In this document: positions 9,101 to 16,151 of the stretch, piece by piece
How positions within the stretch are numbered: position 1 is the stretch's first letter
How the letters are laid out: each line of letters starts with the position of its first letter
Origin: an uncultured Lentisphaeria bacterium
Lineage (GTDB): Bacteria; Verrucomicrobiota; Lentisphaeria; JABSQK01; CAJWLW01
Length of the DNA stretch: 24,373 nucleotides
Direction of reading: 5' to 3'
Assembly: GCA_913042885.1 (NCBI GenBank)
Contig: CAJWLW010000038.1
Location: 1 to 24,373, forward strand
Position numbers and translations under genes: made by a program
The notes under the pieces: model-generated
The model's database searches: none
Seen by the model: only the letters and a program-made list of their open reading frames with translations
What the model was told of the DNA's origin: nothing

Positions 9101-9624
9101 ATGTCGATCCGGTCATGTTGGGACGTTGGTGGCTCATGGGTTGTCAGAACGGCTGGCACGGTACCGAGCTGGGCATGGCTGGCGTGACCGGTTTCAACCT
9201 TTCGGACAACAGTCCACCCGAACGACATGCTGCCTTTCTGAGCTCGGGCAAATTCTACAAGTCTCTTCTGCAGTGTCGCTGGCAGTTCGCGACGCCGTAC
9301 CTGGGCTATGGCGAGATGCTCAAACCCCCGAGAGTTGAAGGCGACATCCCGACGGTTTCCAGAAAGGACATGCACGGCCCGTTCACGGTGTCCCTGGTTG
9401 AAGGGTCGGCATGGCAAGCGCCGGATGGTACGATTGGCGTGTTTTTCCTGAACTACGACAAAGAGAACGCCTACGATTTCACCTGGACAATTGATCGGGC
9501 GGAAACGCCGATGCGGATGTCGCGATGGAGCGAAGCAGGAGGCTTGACCCTTCTCAAGGACACGGCGCAGCTGCGAATCGAGCCCTTGGGGTTGATCGCC
9601 CTGAAGCTGGAGGTGCTGCAATGA
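6166..9624 (+). CDS. Large secreted TIM-barrel protein, DUF6259-like, probable glycoside hydrolase
   Basis: The product has 1152 residues. Residues 1-24 are a signal peptide (VKK, hydrophobic ATTAVLLSAFVA, then AAAD). Residues about 25-400 are beta-rich and may bind carbohydrate. The part from about 725 to 1060 reads as a TIM barrel resembling DUF6259 proteins: RADYPKWLIKAPYWSIGY opens it and VRVVPYVNGSMWD forms a central strand. ADGVYFDFLTD carries Asp880 and Asp885, and ITGEGIGE carries Glu936; these are plausible nucleophile and acid/base by analogy with other retaining barrel hydrolases (my inference). A beta domain closes the protein (about 1085-1150). The stop overlaps the FGE-like gene start by ATGA, so the two are translationally coupled. 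The ribosome site at the start is poor. Confidence 0.85.
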   Translation: MCRSSVKKTVATTAVLLSAFVAAADDIRLDVTGGKVDVEGWVAEATLDLATAARLLGWPGKPDQIAIIEYAGRRAKPVQHQVDRATGDGMYTVSWRIPGTLAASQTRRFLLRFDTSPVIGTPGTAIDVATSGNTLVVNNGDITLEHQREIGGFISRVTVAEATGALSWHDKVYDGTAYYLPTHEAERMEVTAAGPLRVVIETASVYLGVNGEQPPSKPRAVYRFTNYAGLPITVVEALVTQEFAQQWKSLHFIEMGTGGAGFTNIATDGRGGRLEQTGRFFAGAKWGAVYNEQLLIAMCTATQPGAYDGGGGKHYLQYLRSGTASMTTLAYRWKDAIFWGPGGQALEDRTVQRWHEILAAPPTVQVHFSTLATRLEAVTRIVNVKERALDKLSGKDWAVAHVGMTLARGGAAAAGKKITGGSFRETLSAIESCEQALNANSSEAELAQTGSGLAGLVLGHPYLGNDKAVYLFARPEHGAGLMSIYDRAGSREFLSIDPVHATLWEATVKTEAGGASFANNAQPCTVTFNTDAAGGQLLFEWSEHAAVDVVLRLGVGEALLRGRIEATIDEDKPSGFVSVAFPVVKGIKPLSPESQRDTILDTGRFGRERPSPLLSSKVHNIECPPGMQFTALTGDGLGFYFGEEDGLASRKQLSWAAAGDSLNFSIVHAVLGWGGDRPVRTYRSPGHVVLGPFRGDWYDAARIYRKWAITAPWCAKGRIHERADYPKWLIKAPYWSIGYLQHEKDIEDELNKQAFYEIPTMVAHVYNYFFTRHLDDRYPEYFPPKLGSAGFTAAIERLQSNGVRVVPYVNGSMWDMDTDSYRMEDAERRGAIWMSADGNLNITTSYGGGSSLATMCPGSAIWREKLSAITSELVGRYGADGVYFDFLTDHRGDCYNPEHGHPICGGNFWAKAVHDLYAGARAAAKERNPEAMITGEGIGEFCIDVHDTFLSLGESGSTAPLFLAVYHGYTNVYGGIYNNVDPVMLGRWWLMGCQNGWHGTELGMAGVTGFNLSDNSPPERHAAFLSSGKFYKSLLQCRWQFATPYLGYGEMLKPPRVEGDIPTVSRKDMHGPFTVSLVEGSAWQAPDGTIGVFFLNYDKENAYDFTWTIDRAETPMRMSRWSEAGGLTLLKDTAQLRIEPLGLIALKLEVLQ
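9609..9613 (+). promoter_or_regulatory. Ribosome binding site for the FGE-like gene
   Basis: GGAGG lies seven bases before ATG 9621, inside the last codons of the upstream gene. It decides the start of the FGE-like protein over longer in-frame alternatives. Confidence 0.8.
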
Positions 9625-10517
9625 GCACGCCCCACCGACTCAGGCTCCGTGGCGGCAGGACTCGCATCACGATACTCCTCGCCGCGATCGCTGTCGCAAC
9701 CCAGGCCGCACCCAAAGTCCCCGACGGCTGTGTCGCAGCCGCTGACGCGAAGGCAGGCCCGCACGGCTACGCGGACAGCATTGTCCACGTGAAGACCGGG
9801 ATCGAGCTGGCTCTCATCCCGGCCGGCCGCTTCACGATGGGGCTCGACGAATTCGCTATACCCTTGCATGAGGTGGTGATCGAATCGCCGTTCTACATCA
9901 GTACAACGGAAATCACCAACGCCGTTTACCGCAAGTTTGTCGAAGCAGCGTCATATGATGGTGCCGGTGATACTGATCCGGCCTACGATCTGTATCTGCG
10001 CCACTGGCGCGGCGAAAGCCTGATGTCAAAGGCCGATACTTTTCCTGTCGTCTGGGTCAGTTGGCACAACGCGACTGCCTTCTGCAAATGGGCCGGTCTC
10101 CAGTTGCCTGCCGAAGCTCAGTGGGAATACGCTTGTCGCGCCGGTACCACGACGCACTACAGCTTCGGGGATGAGCGTGGGGCGTTCGCGCAGTACGGGT
10201 GGGCGCACGGATGGACCGATGCCGACAGCCAGGCGCTGACCAATCCCGTCGCCCGGAAGCGGCCCAATCCCTGGGGCCTGTACGACATGCACGGCAATGT
10301 CTGGGAATGGGGCGCAGACGATTTCGTCGTGTCGTATGAGGGGGCGCCGACCGACGGCTCCGCCCGCATCGAAGAGAAACTGACAAAAGTGCTGCGCGGC
10401 GGTTCGTGGAGCAACAACACCAGGTTCTGGATCGCCGGCAGCGGCGCCCGGTTCAACTCCGCCCCAGGCAACGCGTCAAACAATATCGGGTTCCGCGTAG
10501 TCCTCCCTTTGGAGTGA
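9621..10517 (+). CDS. Exported FGE-sulfatase (SUMF1)-domain protein lacking the FGE cysteine pair
   Basis: This 298-residue protein starts at ATG 9621, which overlaps the previous stop as ATGA. A signal peptide covers about 1-30 (TRITILLAAIAVATQAAP). Residues about 58-297 form one SUMF1/FGE-sulfatase domain. Landmarks are IPAGRFTMG, STTEITNAVYRKF, LPAEAQWEYACRAG, NPWGLYDMHGNVWEW, VLRGGSW and the closing IGFRV. True formylglycine-generating enzymes have a copper-binding Cys pair in the segment before the final GFR. Here that segment (about 270-293) has no Cys, so sulfatase activation is unlikely. The fold is also used for sugar or peptide binding and other catalysis. Coupling to the 1152-residue secreted protein suggests the two act together outside the cytoplasmic membrane. 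Confidence 0.9.
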   Translation: MSTPHRLRLRGGRTRITILLAAIAVATQAAPKVPDGCVAAADAKAGPHGYADSIVHVKTGIELALIPAGRFTMGLDEFAIPLHEVVIESPFYISTTEITNAVYRKFVEAASYDGAGDTDPAYDLYLRHWRGESLMSKADTFPVVWVSWHNATAFCKWAGLQLPAEAQWEYACRAGTTTHYSFGDERGAFAQYGWAHGWTDADSQALTNPVARKRPNPWGLYDMHGNVWEWGADDFVVSYEGAPTDGSARIEEKLTKVLRGGSWSNNTRFWIAGSGARFNSAPGNASNNIGFRVVLPLE

Positions 10518-10547
10518 TGGGGGATGCTATTCCTCCATGCACTTCTT

Positions 10548-10621
10548 TGCCGACAAGCAGCAACGGCCCGGAAATACGGCATAAAATTTTACCTGTATCT
10601 TAATGAACCCCGGTACATGAC
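10548..10621 (+). pseudogene. Short coding remnant, possible TIM-barrel hydrolase fragment
   Basis: In one frame this stretch reads ATARKYGIKFYLYLNEPR. It looks like a helix followed by a barrel strand ending in a conserved NEPR, of the kind seen in PVC glycosidase-like proteins. There is no matching sequence before or after it, and it abuts the M81 remnant in another frame. If real, it is a small piece of a lost gene. Evidence is one short motif only. Confidence 0.3.
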
Positions 10622-10936
10622 ATGGGCGGGGCTGTGGTGCTCAAGGCCGCCCGGACCCATATCCTGGCCGGTCGCCTGCCCGTGTTCTGCAGCGAACCCA
10701 ATCTCTACCGCTGCGCCGGGTTGGAGCCAGCCGACTACGAGATCGTCAGCATCAAGAGCCCGGGTTCGTTCCGGCCCAATTTTGCGCCGATCACCGAGGC
10801 GGTCCTCTACCTGGATATGCCCGGGGTGGCGTCTGCCAATCTGGCGTCGATGCCCTGGCAGAAAGTGCGGCGGCCGTTGTTTCCACTGGATCGGGAGGCG
10901 GAGTGCCGCCTGGATGTGTGGGCAGGTCGCTTTTAG
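10622..10936 (+). pseudogene. C-terminal remnant of an M81 (MlrC-type) metallopeptidase
   Basis: The open frame of 104 residues matches the end of M81/MlrC proteins. AVVLKAARTHILAGRLPVF corresponds to the lgrtavlr...vlts region. YEIVSIKSPGSFRPNFAPI corresponds to the conserved KS.xHFRAAFAPI segment. The segment LYLDMPGVAS and the closing KVRRPLFPLD match the usual vDtPG and RRPiwPLD. The stop at 10934-10936 is the natural end. About 400 upstream residues, including the metal-binding part, are absent, and the sequence before it belongs to something else. There is no ribosome site, so it is probably untranslated. The family cleaves microcystin-like cyclic peptides in known cases, but this copy cannot be active. 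Confidence 0.7.
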
Positions 10937-11360
10937 ACCAGGAATCGCGCGGGAAAAGATCATCACACGTTAGCCGTGACCGCTTTCGCCAGGATCTGCT
11001 CACCCACCTTCCTTTTCCCTGGGCGAAAAAAAGGAACCTGTCCCTCCTGGCTCCCTCCGCGGCAAAAGTAATGACCATTGAAATCGGGCCTGGCCAGGAG
11101 TAGAAACGCCTCGCCGAAATGGAATCAAGATTTCTGATACGCACCACAAAAAATCCCGAATCTGGTTAGGCGGATCGGGTTGAGACGATAGATTGGTTGT
11201 CGTTTTTCCGGTATCGGACCCCATCTCCTTGGTCATGGGTGAACGTGTTCAGTCGGCTACAAAACCGAGCCCGAAATCTCCTTCCCGCCGCGAAGGCGGT
11301 GTCGGATTCATGCGACCTGAGAAGTTTCAACCCCTTTGAAAAAAGGAATCAGACCTCTTC
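10937..11360. other. Intergenic region after the M81 remnant
   Basis: I see no gene in these 424 bases. A small hairpin CCGCC-GCGAA-GGCGG lies at 11285-11299. Two related A-rich strings occur, AAAAAAAGGAACCTGTCCC near 11030 and AAAAAAGGAATCAGACCTC near 11340. Strings of this kind are often seen between genes in environmental genomes, and their role is unknown. Confidence 0.45.
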
Positions 11361-13145
11361 ATGAAACACTTTTGTCCTGTCCCGCTATTGGTGATCCTGG
11401 TCTTCGTGGCCGGCACCAGATCTTTTGGAGATACAGCGTTGAACAACTTCGTCACCCAACTCTTGCGGATCGAGGCCGGTAAGGCCGCCGCGGCGGACGC
11501 TTACCACTTCGAGAACCCGCGGCGCGGCTGGATCTTTCTCCGGGCGTTGACCGGCACCGGGACCTCCGACGGCATCGCTCTTGCGATTGATGCATCTGCC
11601 GAGAACGGCAGCCACGGCCACGTGATCCACCAGGGAATAAATGGAAAGCCCCTGGAAGTGATGCGTTATCTTTCCGCGGGCAAACACACCGTCGAAGTCA
11701 CCGTGGCGGACGGTGCGCGCCTGGACAGCCTGATTGTCCGGACCATGCCGGAGATCCTCTACGCGAACTTCCCCATGAGCGCCATTACCAAGGCCTATCC
11801 ACGGTACGATTGGGCTTATTTGAAACGGATCGGCATGCTCGACAACATCAACACGATCGTCGGCGCCCGACGCGGCGGCTATGAACGGGAGAAGAGCGAG
11901 TGGCGTGGCATGGGGCGCCGTTGGATTGTCGAATGCCCGGTGATTGGCCTGCCGGGGGGCGAGAAGGTGACGGCGGACCAGGCCTACGATTTCTGGCGCC
12001 CGCATCGCGGCCTCAGCGGTCCAGAGCTGGACGGCGTCATTGCGGACGAATTTTACCCGGCTCGACGCGAAAACTACGGTGCATGGGTTTCAGCCCTGAG
12101 CCGTATTCAAGGAGAGATCGGGGACCGGGTTTTTATTCCGTATGTCGCCGGCAGTCCGGAGGGCTTGCGGGATTTCCTTGCGCCGCTCACCAAGTCGGGT
12201 GTTCGTTTTGCGTACGAGACCTATCTGCACGAGCGCCCAACCGAAGCCGAGGCTCGCGCCTTCCTCAAGGAGCGGCTCAGCGATCGCATGACCCGGCTCA
12301 ATGCCGTAGTGCCGGGAGCCGCCGGGAATGCGATCATCGTCCTTGGCCTGCTCTCAGCGCCGAACGAGAGCCTGAGCAAGTATCCCCTGGCTAATTACAA
12401 AGTGTACATGGACATGCAGTTCAATATTCTTGCCAATGACCCTGCGTTCAAAGGCCTCTATGGCGTGATGGAGTATCTGACGGCGTACGCCGACGAAGAA
12501 TACCTGCGCTGGGCCGTGCACCTCTATCGCCATTACTGTATCGAGGGCAAGACCGACATGCTTTCCGTGGATCCGTACACGCTCACGCACGTCTCAAATC
12601 CCAATTTCGAGGACGGCACGGACGGCTGGGACGTGTCAGCTGCTGCGGAAGGAAGCGTCACGACCGGTTCGATGGACGGGTACGGATGGCTGATGTTGTT
12701 TTACCCCAAAGACAATCAGGGCGACACGTTTCTGACCATGAAACGCGTCGCGGCCAAACCCAATTCGGTGTCACAGGTCATTGGCGACCTGGAGCCAGGC
12801 CGGTATTACTCGGTCAAACTGTTCACCTCCGACCGTAACAACCTGGGCACGGAAGCGAAACATGCCGTTTCGATTCGTCTTGACAATGTCGACGTCATCC
12901 CCGACAAATGCTTCCGGGAAGTGTTTCACAATTGCTATTCGCACGAGGCCCATGGCTTCAATTACGAGAACAAGGCCTGGTTCAATTATCATTTCTTAGT
13001 CTTTCGTGCAAAAGGAAAAACGGCGGGCATTACAATCTCTGACTGGGCGGACGAAAGCGATCCGAACGGGGCGATTGGGCAGGAGCTGTCTTTCAACTTT
13101 GTCGAGATCGAACCGTATCTGATGGACTCAGCAGACGATCAGTGA
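11361..13145 (+). CDS. Secreted glycosidase-like protein with C-terminal galactose-binding-like domain
   Basis: The protein has 594 residues. The signal peptide covers residues 1-23 (CPVPLLVILVFVAGTRSFG). Residues about 35-130 are a beta domain with GWIFLRALTGTG and GKHTVEVTV, like an accessory carbohydrate-binding module. Residues about 140-400 alternate strands and helices as in a TIM barrel. DGVIADEFYPAR carries Asp229-Glu230, possible catalytic residues. The C-terminal part (about 410-590) begins SNPNFEDGTDGWDV, the standard start of CBM4/9- or CBM16-like sandwiches, which bind glycans. No family number can be given confidently. The frame is intact and codon use matches its neighbours. 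The nearest AAGGA lies about 13 bases upstream of the ATG, a poor spacing. A degraded stretch on each side isolates it from operons. Confidence 0.85.
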   Translation: MKHFCPVPLLVILVFVAGTRSFGDTALNNFVTQLLRIEAGKAAAADAYHFENPRRGWIFLRALTGTGTSDGIALAIDASAENGSHGHVIHQGINGKPLEVMRYLSAGKHTVEVTVADGARLDSLIVRTMPEILYANFPMSAITKAYPRYDWAYLKRIGMLDNINTIVGARRGGYEREKSEWRGMGRRWIVECPVIGLPGGEKVTADQAYDFWRPHRGLSGPELDGVIADEFYPARRENYGAWVSALSRIQGEIGDRVFIPYVAGSPEGLRDFLAPLTKSGVRFAYETYLHERPTEAEARAFLKERLSDRMTRLNAVVPGAAGNAIIVLGLLSAPNESLSKYPLANYKVYMDMQFNILANDPAFKGLYGVMEYLTAYADEEYLRWAVHLYRHYCIEGKTDMLSVDPYTLTHVSNPNFEDGTDGWDVSAAAEGSVTTGSMDGYGWLMLFYPKDNQGDTFLTMKRVAAKPNSVSQVIGDLEPGRYYSVKLFTSDRNNLGTEAKHAVSIRLDNVDVIPDKCFREVFHNCYSHEAHGFNYENKAWFNYHFLVFRAKGKTAGITISDWADESDPNGAIGQELSFNFVEIEPYLMDSADDQ

Positions 13146-13439
13146 CGATCTGCCGGGTGCAGAATGAACCGCTGATCAACGCCAATTTGTACCTACTCAA
13201 GTCGTATGTGCAGATACGATTTATTCTGGGAAAAGTGTCATCCGGCGAATGATGCACGCCAAAAAAATCGCTGTATCCTTTTTATCCTGACCGACCAGCA
13301 GAGGACCGGCTTTTGAATCGACATGACTCCGACGGTCCCAGCGATCGCGAAGTTGATCTAACCCCTGTTGATGATGTGGTCGACAATCCGGTCGTTGCCG
13401 GCATTGCCTTTGGTTGCCATCCGGTGAATCTTCATTCAT
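13146..13439. other. Intergenic, possibly decayed remainder of the Gfo/Idh/MocA gene
   Basis: There is no intact gene here. Read on the minus strand it continues from the frameshifted Gfo/Idh/MocA start. About 13280-13330 one frame reads GVMSIQKPVL, weakly like the EKP motif region of that family, with stops between. It may be eroded coding sequence, but I cannot prove it. Confidence 0.4.
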
Positions 13440-13602
13440 GCCGGGATCTGATCACCGACGTTGGAATTGACGATTCCCTGCCCGGACAACCGCATGGGAT
13501 CCTTATCGGACAGTGCCACGATGCGCACGTCGTCGCGCCGCCGTACACGTCCAGGTGGAGCGATCCCATCATACCCAATCCGATTACACCGACATTTAAC
13601 AT
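13440..13602 (-). pseudogene. Frameshifted, truncated Gfo/Idh/MocA-family oxidoreductase N-terminus
   Basis: Minus-strand ATG 13602-13600 begins MLNVGVIGLGMMGSLHLDVY, an unmistakable NAD(P)-binding start with GLGMMG as the GxGxxG loop. After about 21 codons the frame breaks. The next frame continues RRDDVRIVALSDKDPMRL, which is the expected second strand with its acidic end, then IVNSNVGDQIPA and a TGA near 13440. A single lost base near 13540 would explain the break. The remaining roughly 300 residues of a normal enzyme are missing. Its ATG lies two bases after the stop of the thiamine-diphosphate enzyme gene, so it was the third gene of that operon. Family members oxidise sugars, inositols and related compounds. 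Confidence 0.75.
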
Positions 13603-13604
13603 GG

Positions 13605-15242
13605 TCAGCCTGCCGGCGTGCCTGGTACGACGGGCACTTGAATCACCGTGACGGCTTGCGCTGCGAGCGCTTCGCGCAGCGCCGGCACGAGTTCTTCCTG
13701 TTTTTCAATCCGAACGCCGCGGCAGCCGAGACCTTCGGCCACCTTGTCGAACCGGGTAGGACCCAGGATGGAGTGCAGCGGCCGGCCGTACTGTTTTACG
13801 TGGCCAGTCACCGAGATGCCCCATTGTTCGTCATCCGCGACAACGGCAACAAAGTGCAGCCCCTGCCGGGACGCGCATTCCAATTCCCCAAGTGTAAATG
13901 TAAACGAACCATCCCCGGACAAAAGAATGACCGGCCGCTGGGGATAAAGGGCGCGAGCCGCCATGGCGCCGGGCAGACCCAGGCCCACAACGCCGCTGGC
14001 ACCGGCGGTTATCCAGTGTCCTGGATATCGATCGGTGACCAACGTCTGATGGCACCATTGGCCGATGTTGCCGCCATCCACCACGAATACCGTATCGTTT
14101 GTCAGCACCTCGCCGATAGCGACGACGACATCCCGTCCGTTGATACCCGCCGGCAATTGGTTTGCAGCGTCGAGGCAGCTACGCCGATGCGTTTCCAGGC
14201 GCCGATGCGCCTCCGCCAGCCACTCTGGGCTGGGTGGACAATCCGCAGTGTCACACGCCGCCGCCAATTGCTCGAGGACGACGGCCGGCGAGCCCTGGAT
14301 GCTGATGTGTGCCTCGAGGCCCTGTCGAAGGCGCCCGGCATCGGCATGAATACGAATGACCGTGGCGCTCTCCGCAATTGCGGGCGTCGAAATATGGCCG
14401 ACGCGATAATCGAATTCTGCGCCGGCCAGAAGGATCAGGTCGGCGTCGGCAAGCAATTCAGGCCCGCCCGTAGCGGCGCCGATGACACCCATGAATTCTG
14501 CCATTGACTCCGGGATGCTGCCGCGATCCCAGATGGGTATGGTGACGGGAATCTGCTGTTGCCGGGCGAATTGTGCCAATGCCACTTCGCCGCGGGCGTA
14601 GTATACGCCGCTGCCGGCTATCAGCAGCGGGCGCTCGGCCTGCCGCAGCAGGTCCACGGCGTGCTGGATCGCATCTGGAGTCGCTGCCCCATCGACGCGC
14701 ACCGTCCCGCTGCGCACATGTGCTCTCGGCGCCGCATTGGCATCGACCTCCGCCGCCGCGACATCCATGGGCAGGGAGAGATGAACCGGCCCCGGCCGCC
14801 CACTGGTCGCAGCTGCAAACGCCTCGTGAACCAGTTGCGGAACGCGTTCAGGCACGTCGAGCAGCCTGGCATATTTACACACCGGCGCCGACATGGCGAC
14901 GGGATTGAAATCCTGAAATTCGCCCCAGCCCAGGCTCTGCAGTGGCTCAATGCCGGTGATCAGCAGCATGGGCGCGCCGTCGAACCAGGCATTCAGCACA
15001 CCGGTGAGCGCGTTGGCGTGCGCTACCGCGCCGCTTACGGCGCAGACGCCCACGGTGCGGCTCAGCCGTCCCGTAATCTCCGCCATGTAGCTGGCCGCCT
15101 GTTCGTTGCGTACGTCAATCAAGCGCATCCCGGCCCGGTCGCAGGCCAAATAAAAAGGATCGAGACCGTGGCCGTTCAGCGTTGCCACGAAAGGGACGCC
15201 TCGAGCCTGGAGCTCTTCAACCAGTAAATCTGCGGCTGTCAT
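13605..15242 (-). CDS. Thiamine-diphosphate-dependent enzyme of the acetolactate synthase (IlvB-like) family
   Basis: The protein has 545 residues, normal for the family, and starts at ATG 15242-15240 (MTAADLLVEELQARG, the standard opening). It has three domains: the pyrimidine-binding domain with the catalytic Glu47 in VRNEQAA, a central Rossmann-like domain (about 190-330), and the diphosphate-binding domain with GDGS at 443-446. The GDG motif normally ends about 27 residues later in NN or a similar Asn. Here it ends VVADDEQWG (Asp470-Asp471), a variant. Candidate reactions are decarboxylation or carboligation of 2-keto acids; substrate unknown. No signal peptide is present, so it is cytoplasmic. 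It follows the dehydrogenase gene by 149 bases and precedes the broken Gfo/Idh gene by two, which suggests a sugar- or polyol-oxidising operon. The ribosome site is weak. Confidence 0.92.
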   Translation of the reverse strand: MTAADLLVEELQARGVPFVATLNGHGLDPFYLACDRAGMRLIDVRNEQAASYMAEITGRLSRTVGVCAVSGAVAHANALTGVLNAWFDGAPMLLITGIEPLQSLGWGEFQDFNPVAMSAPVCKYARLLDVPERVPQLVHEAFAAATSGRPGPVHLSLPMDVAAAEVDANAAPRAHVRSGTVRVDGAATPDAIQHAVDLLRQAERPLLIAGSGVYYARGEVALAQFARQQQIPVTIPIWDRGSIPESMAEFMGVIGAATGGPELLADADLILLAGAEFDYRVGHISTPAIAESATVIRIHADAGRLRQGLEAHISIQGSPAVVLEQLAAACDTADCPPSPEWLAEAHRRLETHRRSCLDAANQLPAGINGRDVVVAIGEVLTNDTVFVVDGGNIGQWCHQTLVTDRYPGHWITAGASGVVGLGLPGAMAARALYPQRPVILLSGDGSFTFTLGELECASRQGLHFVAVVADDEQWGISVTGHVKQYGRPLHSILGPTRFDKVAEGLGCRGVRIEKQEELVPALREALAAQAVTVIQVPVVPGTPAG

Positions 15243-15276
15243 TTGTCTTTCTGCCGATGGGTTTTGATTTTTTCGC

Positions 15277-15295
15277 GTGTGTGTGTGGGGGGGGG
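15277..15295. repeat. (GT)5 followed by G9 tract
   Basis: On the plus strand five GT units (15277-15286) run directly into nine Gs (15287-15295). Read with transcription it is C9(AC)5, located 35-53 bases before the ATG of the thiamine-diphosphate enzyme. Such tracts are prone to slippage and can alter promoter spacing or translation; sequencing error in the homopolymer is also likely. Confidence 0.85.
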
Positions 15296-15391
15296 ATGGT
15301 ACAACCGATGGCCAGGAAATGCAACAGCCTGGTCGATGTTGTCCGGCCCGGTGCCGAAGCGGACGATGGCCTTGCGACGCGCGAGGGCCGG

Positions 15392-16138
15392 TCAATCCAT
15401 CAGCAAGCCCCCATTGACATCGAGGATTTCACCGGTGATATAGCGAGCATCGTCGGAGGCCAGGAAGGCGATCGCCTTGGCAACGTCGATAGGCTCTCCC
15501 GGCATTTTGCCCAGGGGGATTCTCTCGAAGAAGTTCTCGACGCCGGACAGACCCTTGAGGAAATCGGTTTGAATGATGCCCGGAGCTACGCAATTGACGG
15601 TAATGTTGTGAGCGGCAAGGGCTGAGGCAAAGGTCTTCGTCATGCAGATAACGGCCGCCTTGGACGCCGAGTAGTGGGCCCCGACGAGCAATCCCCCGGT
15701 CTTGCCCGCTTGCGAGGAGAGGTTGATGATCCGTCCACTCCTCTGTCTCTTCATTGCGCCGGCCACGGCCTGGCAGCCGAACAGAACGGCCTTGGCGTTG
15801 ACGGCAAATACACGATCCCACTGCGACTCGGTGAGCTCTTCGAAGGGAACGACATCGTAAGTAGCGGCGGCATTGACCAGAATATCGATCGTGCCGAAGC
15901 GCTCTAAGAGCTCTCGGCTCATTTTCTCCCACCCGTCCTTGTCGGCAACATCCAGGACATAGCTGCCGGCACGGTCGTCGATCTCGTTGACGGCGTCCAC
16001 CGCCGCAGCGACCTTGTCGGCATTGATGTCGACCAGGGTGCAGATGGCGCCGCGCCGCGCAAATTCCTGAACGGTGGCCAGGCCGATCCCCTGGGCAGCG
16101 CCGGTGACGACGGCAACTCTGTGCTCGAGGCTACTGAT
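15392..16138 (-). CDS. Short-chain dehydrogenase/reductase with an apparent ATC start
   Basis: This is a classical SDR of 248 residues. Counting from the ATC at 16138, the cofactor loop is TGAAQGIG (12-19), followed by LVDIN with an acidic residue that favours NAD. NAAA lies at 89-92, Asn114 in VNAK, Ser141 or Ser142 in NLSSQAG, and Tyr156-x3-Lys160 in HYSASK. All catalytic tetrad residues are present. The family-typical N-terminus (SSLEHRVAVVTGAAQGIG) is preceded by AGGAGG with ideal spacing. The codon at the start position is ATC, and the first ordinary start in frame is GTG 16000, which would delete the cofactor-binding loop. So either ATC is used or the start codon is mutated or misread. 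It is the first gene of the set SDR, thiamine-diphosphate enzyme, broken Gfo/Idh. Confidence 0.87.
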   Translation of the reverse strand: MSSLEHRVAVVTGAAQGIGLATVQEFARRGAICTLVDINADKVAAAVDAVNEIDDRAGSYVLDVADKDGWEKMSRELLERFGTIDILVNAAATYDVVPFEELTESQWDRVFAVNAKAVLFGCQAVAGAMKRQRSGRIINLSSQAGKTGGLLVGAHYSASKAAVICMTKTFASALAAHNITVNCVAPGIIQTDFLKGLSGVENFFERIPLGKMPGEPIDVAKAIAFLASDDARYITGEILDVNGGLLMD

Positions 16139-16144
16139 GACAGT

Positions 16145-16151
16145 TCCTCCT
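16145..16151 (-). promoter_or_regulatory. Strong ribosome binding site before the ATC start
   Basis: AGGAGGA on the minus strand, with its core ending seven bases before ATC 16138-16136. It is the best ribosome site on this strand and fixes the start position of the SDR. Confidence 0.8.

Noticed and set aside
8371..9621. Minus-strand open frame of about 416 codons inside the large barrel gene
   Set aside because: Antisense to conserved barrel motifs, with no family resemblance and no ribosome site.
11025..11360. Two A-rich strings with AAAAGGAA as possible RAYT/REP-type elements
   Set aside because: They match only partly, form no clear palindrome and have no transposase nearby.
13360..13450. 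Plus-strand peptide with AFGCHPVNLHS, reminiscent of a neutral ceramidase motif
   Set aside because: The opposite strand encodes an unmistakable Gfo/Idh/MocA start in operon position, so the resemblance is probably chance.
15243..15395. N-terminal extension of the thiamine-diphosphate enzyme from a TTG start
   Set aside because: The extension translates the C9(AC)5 tract into low-complexity sequence, and the family start matches ATG 15242.
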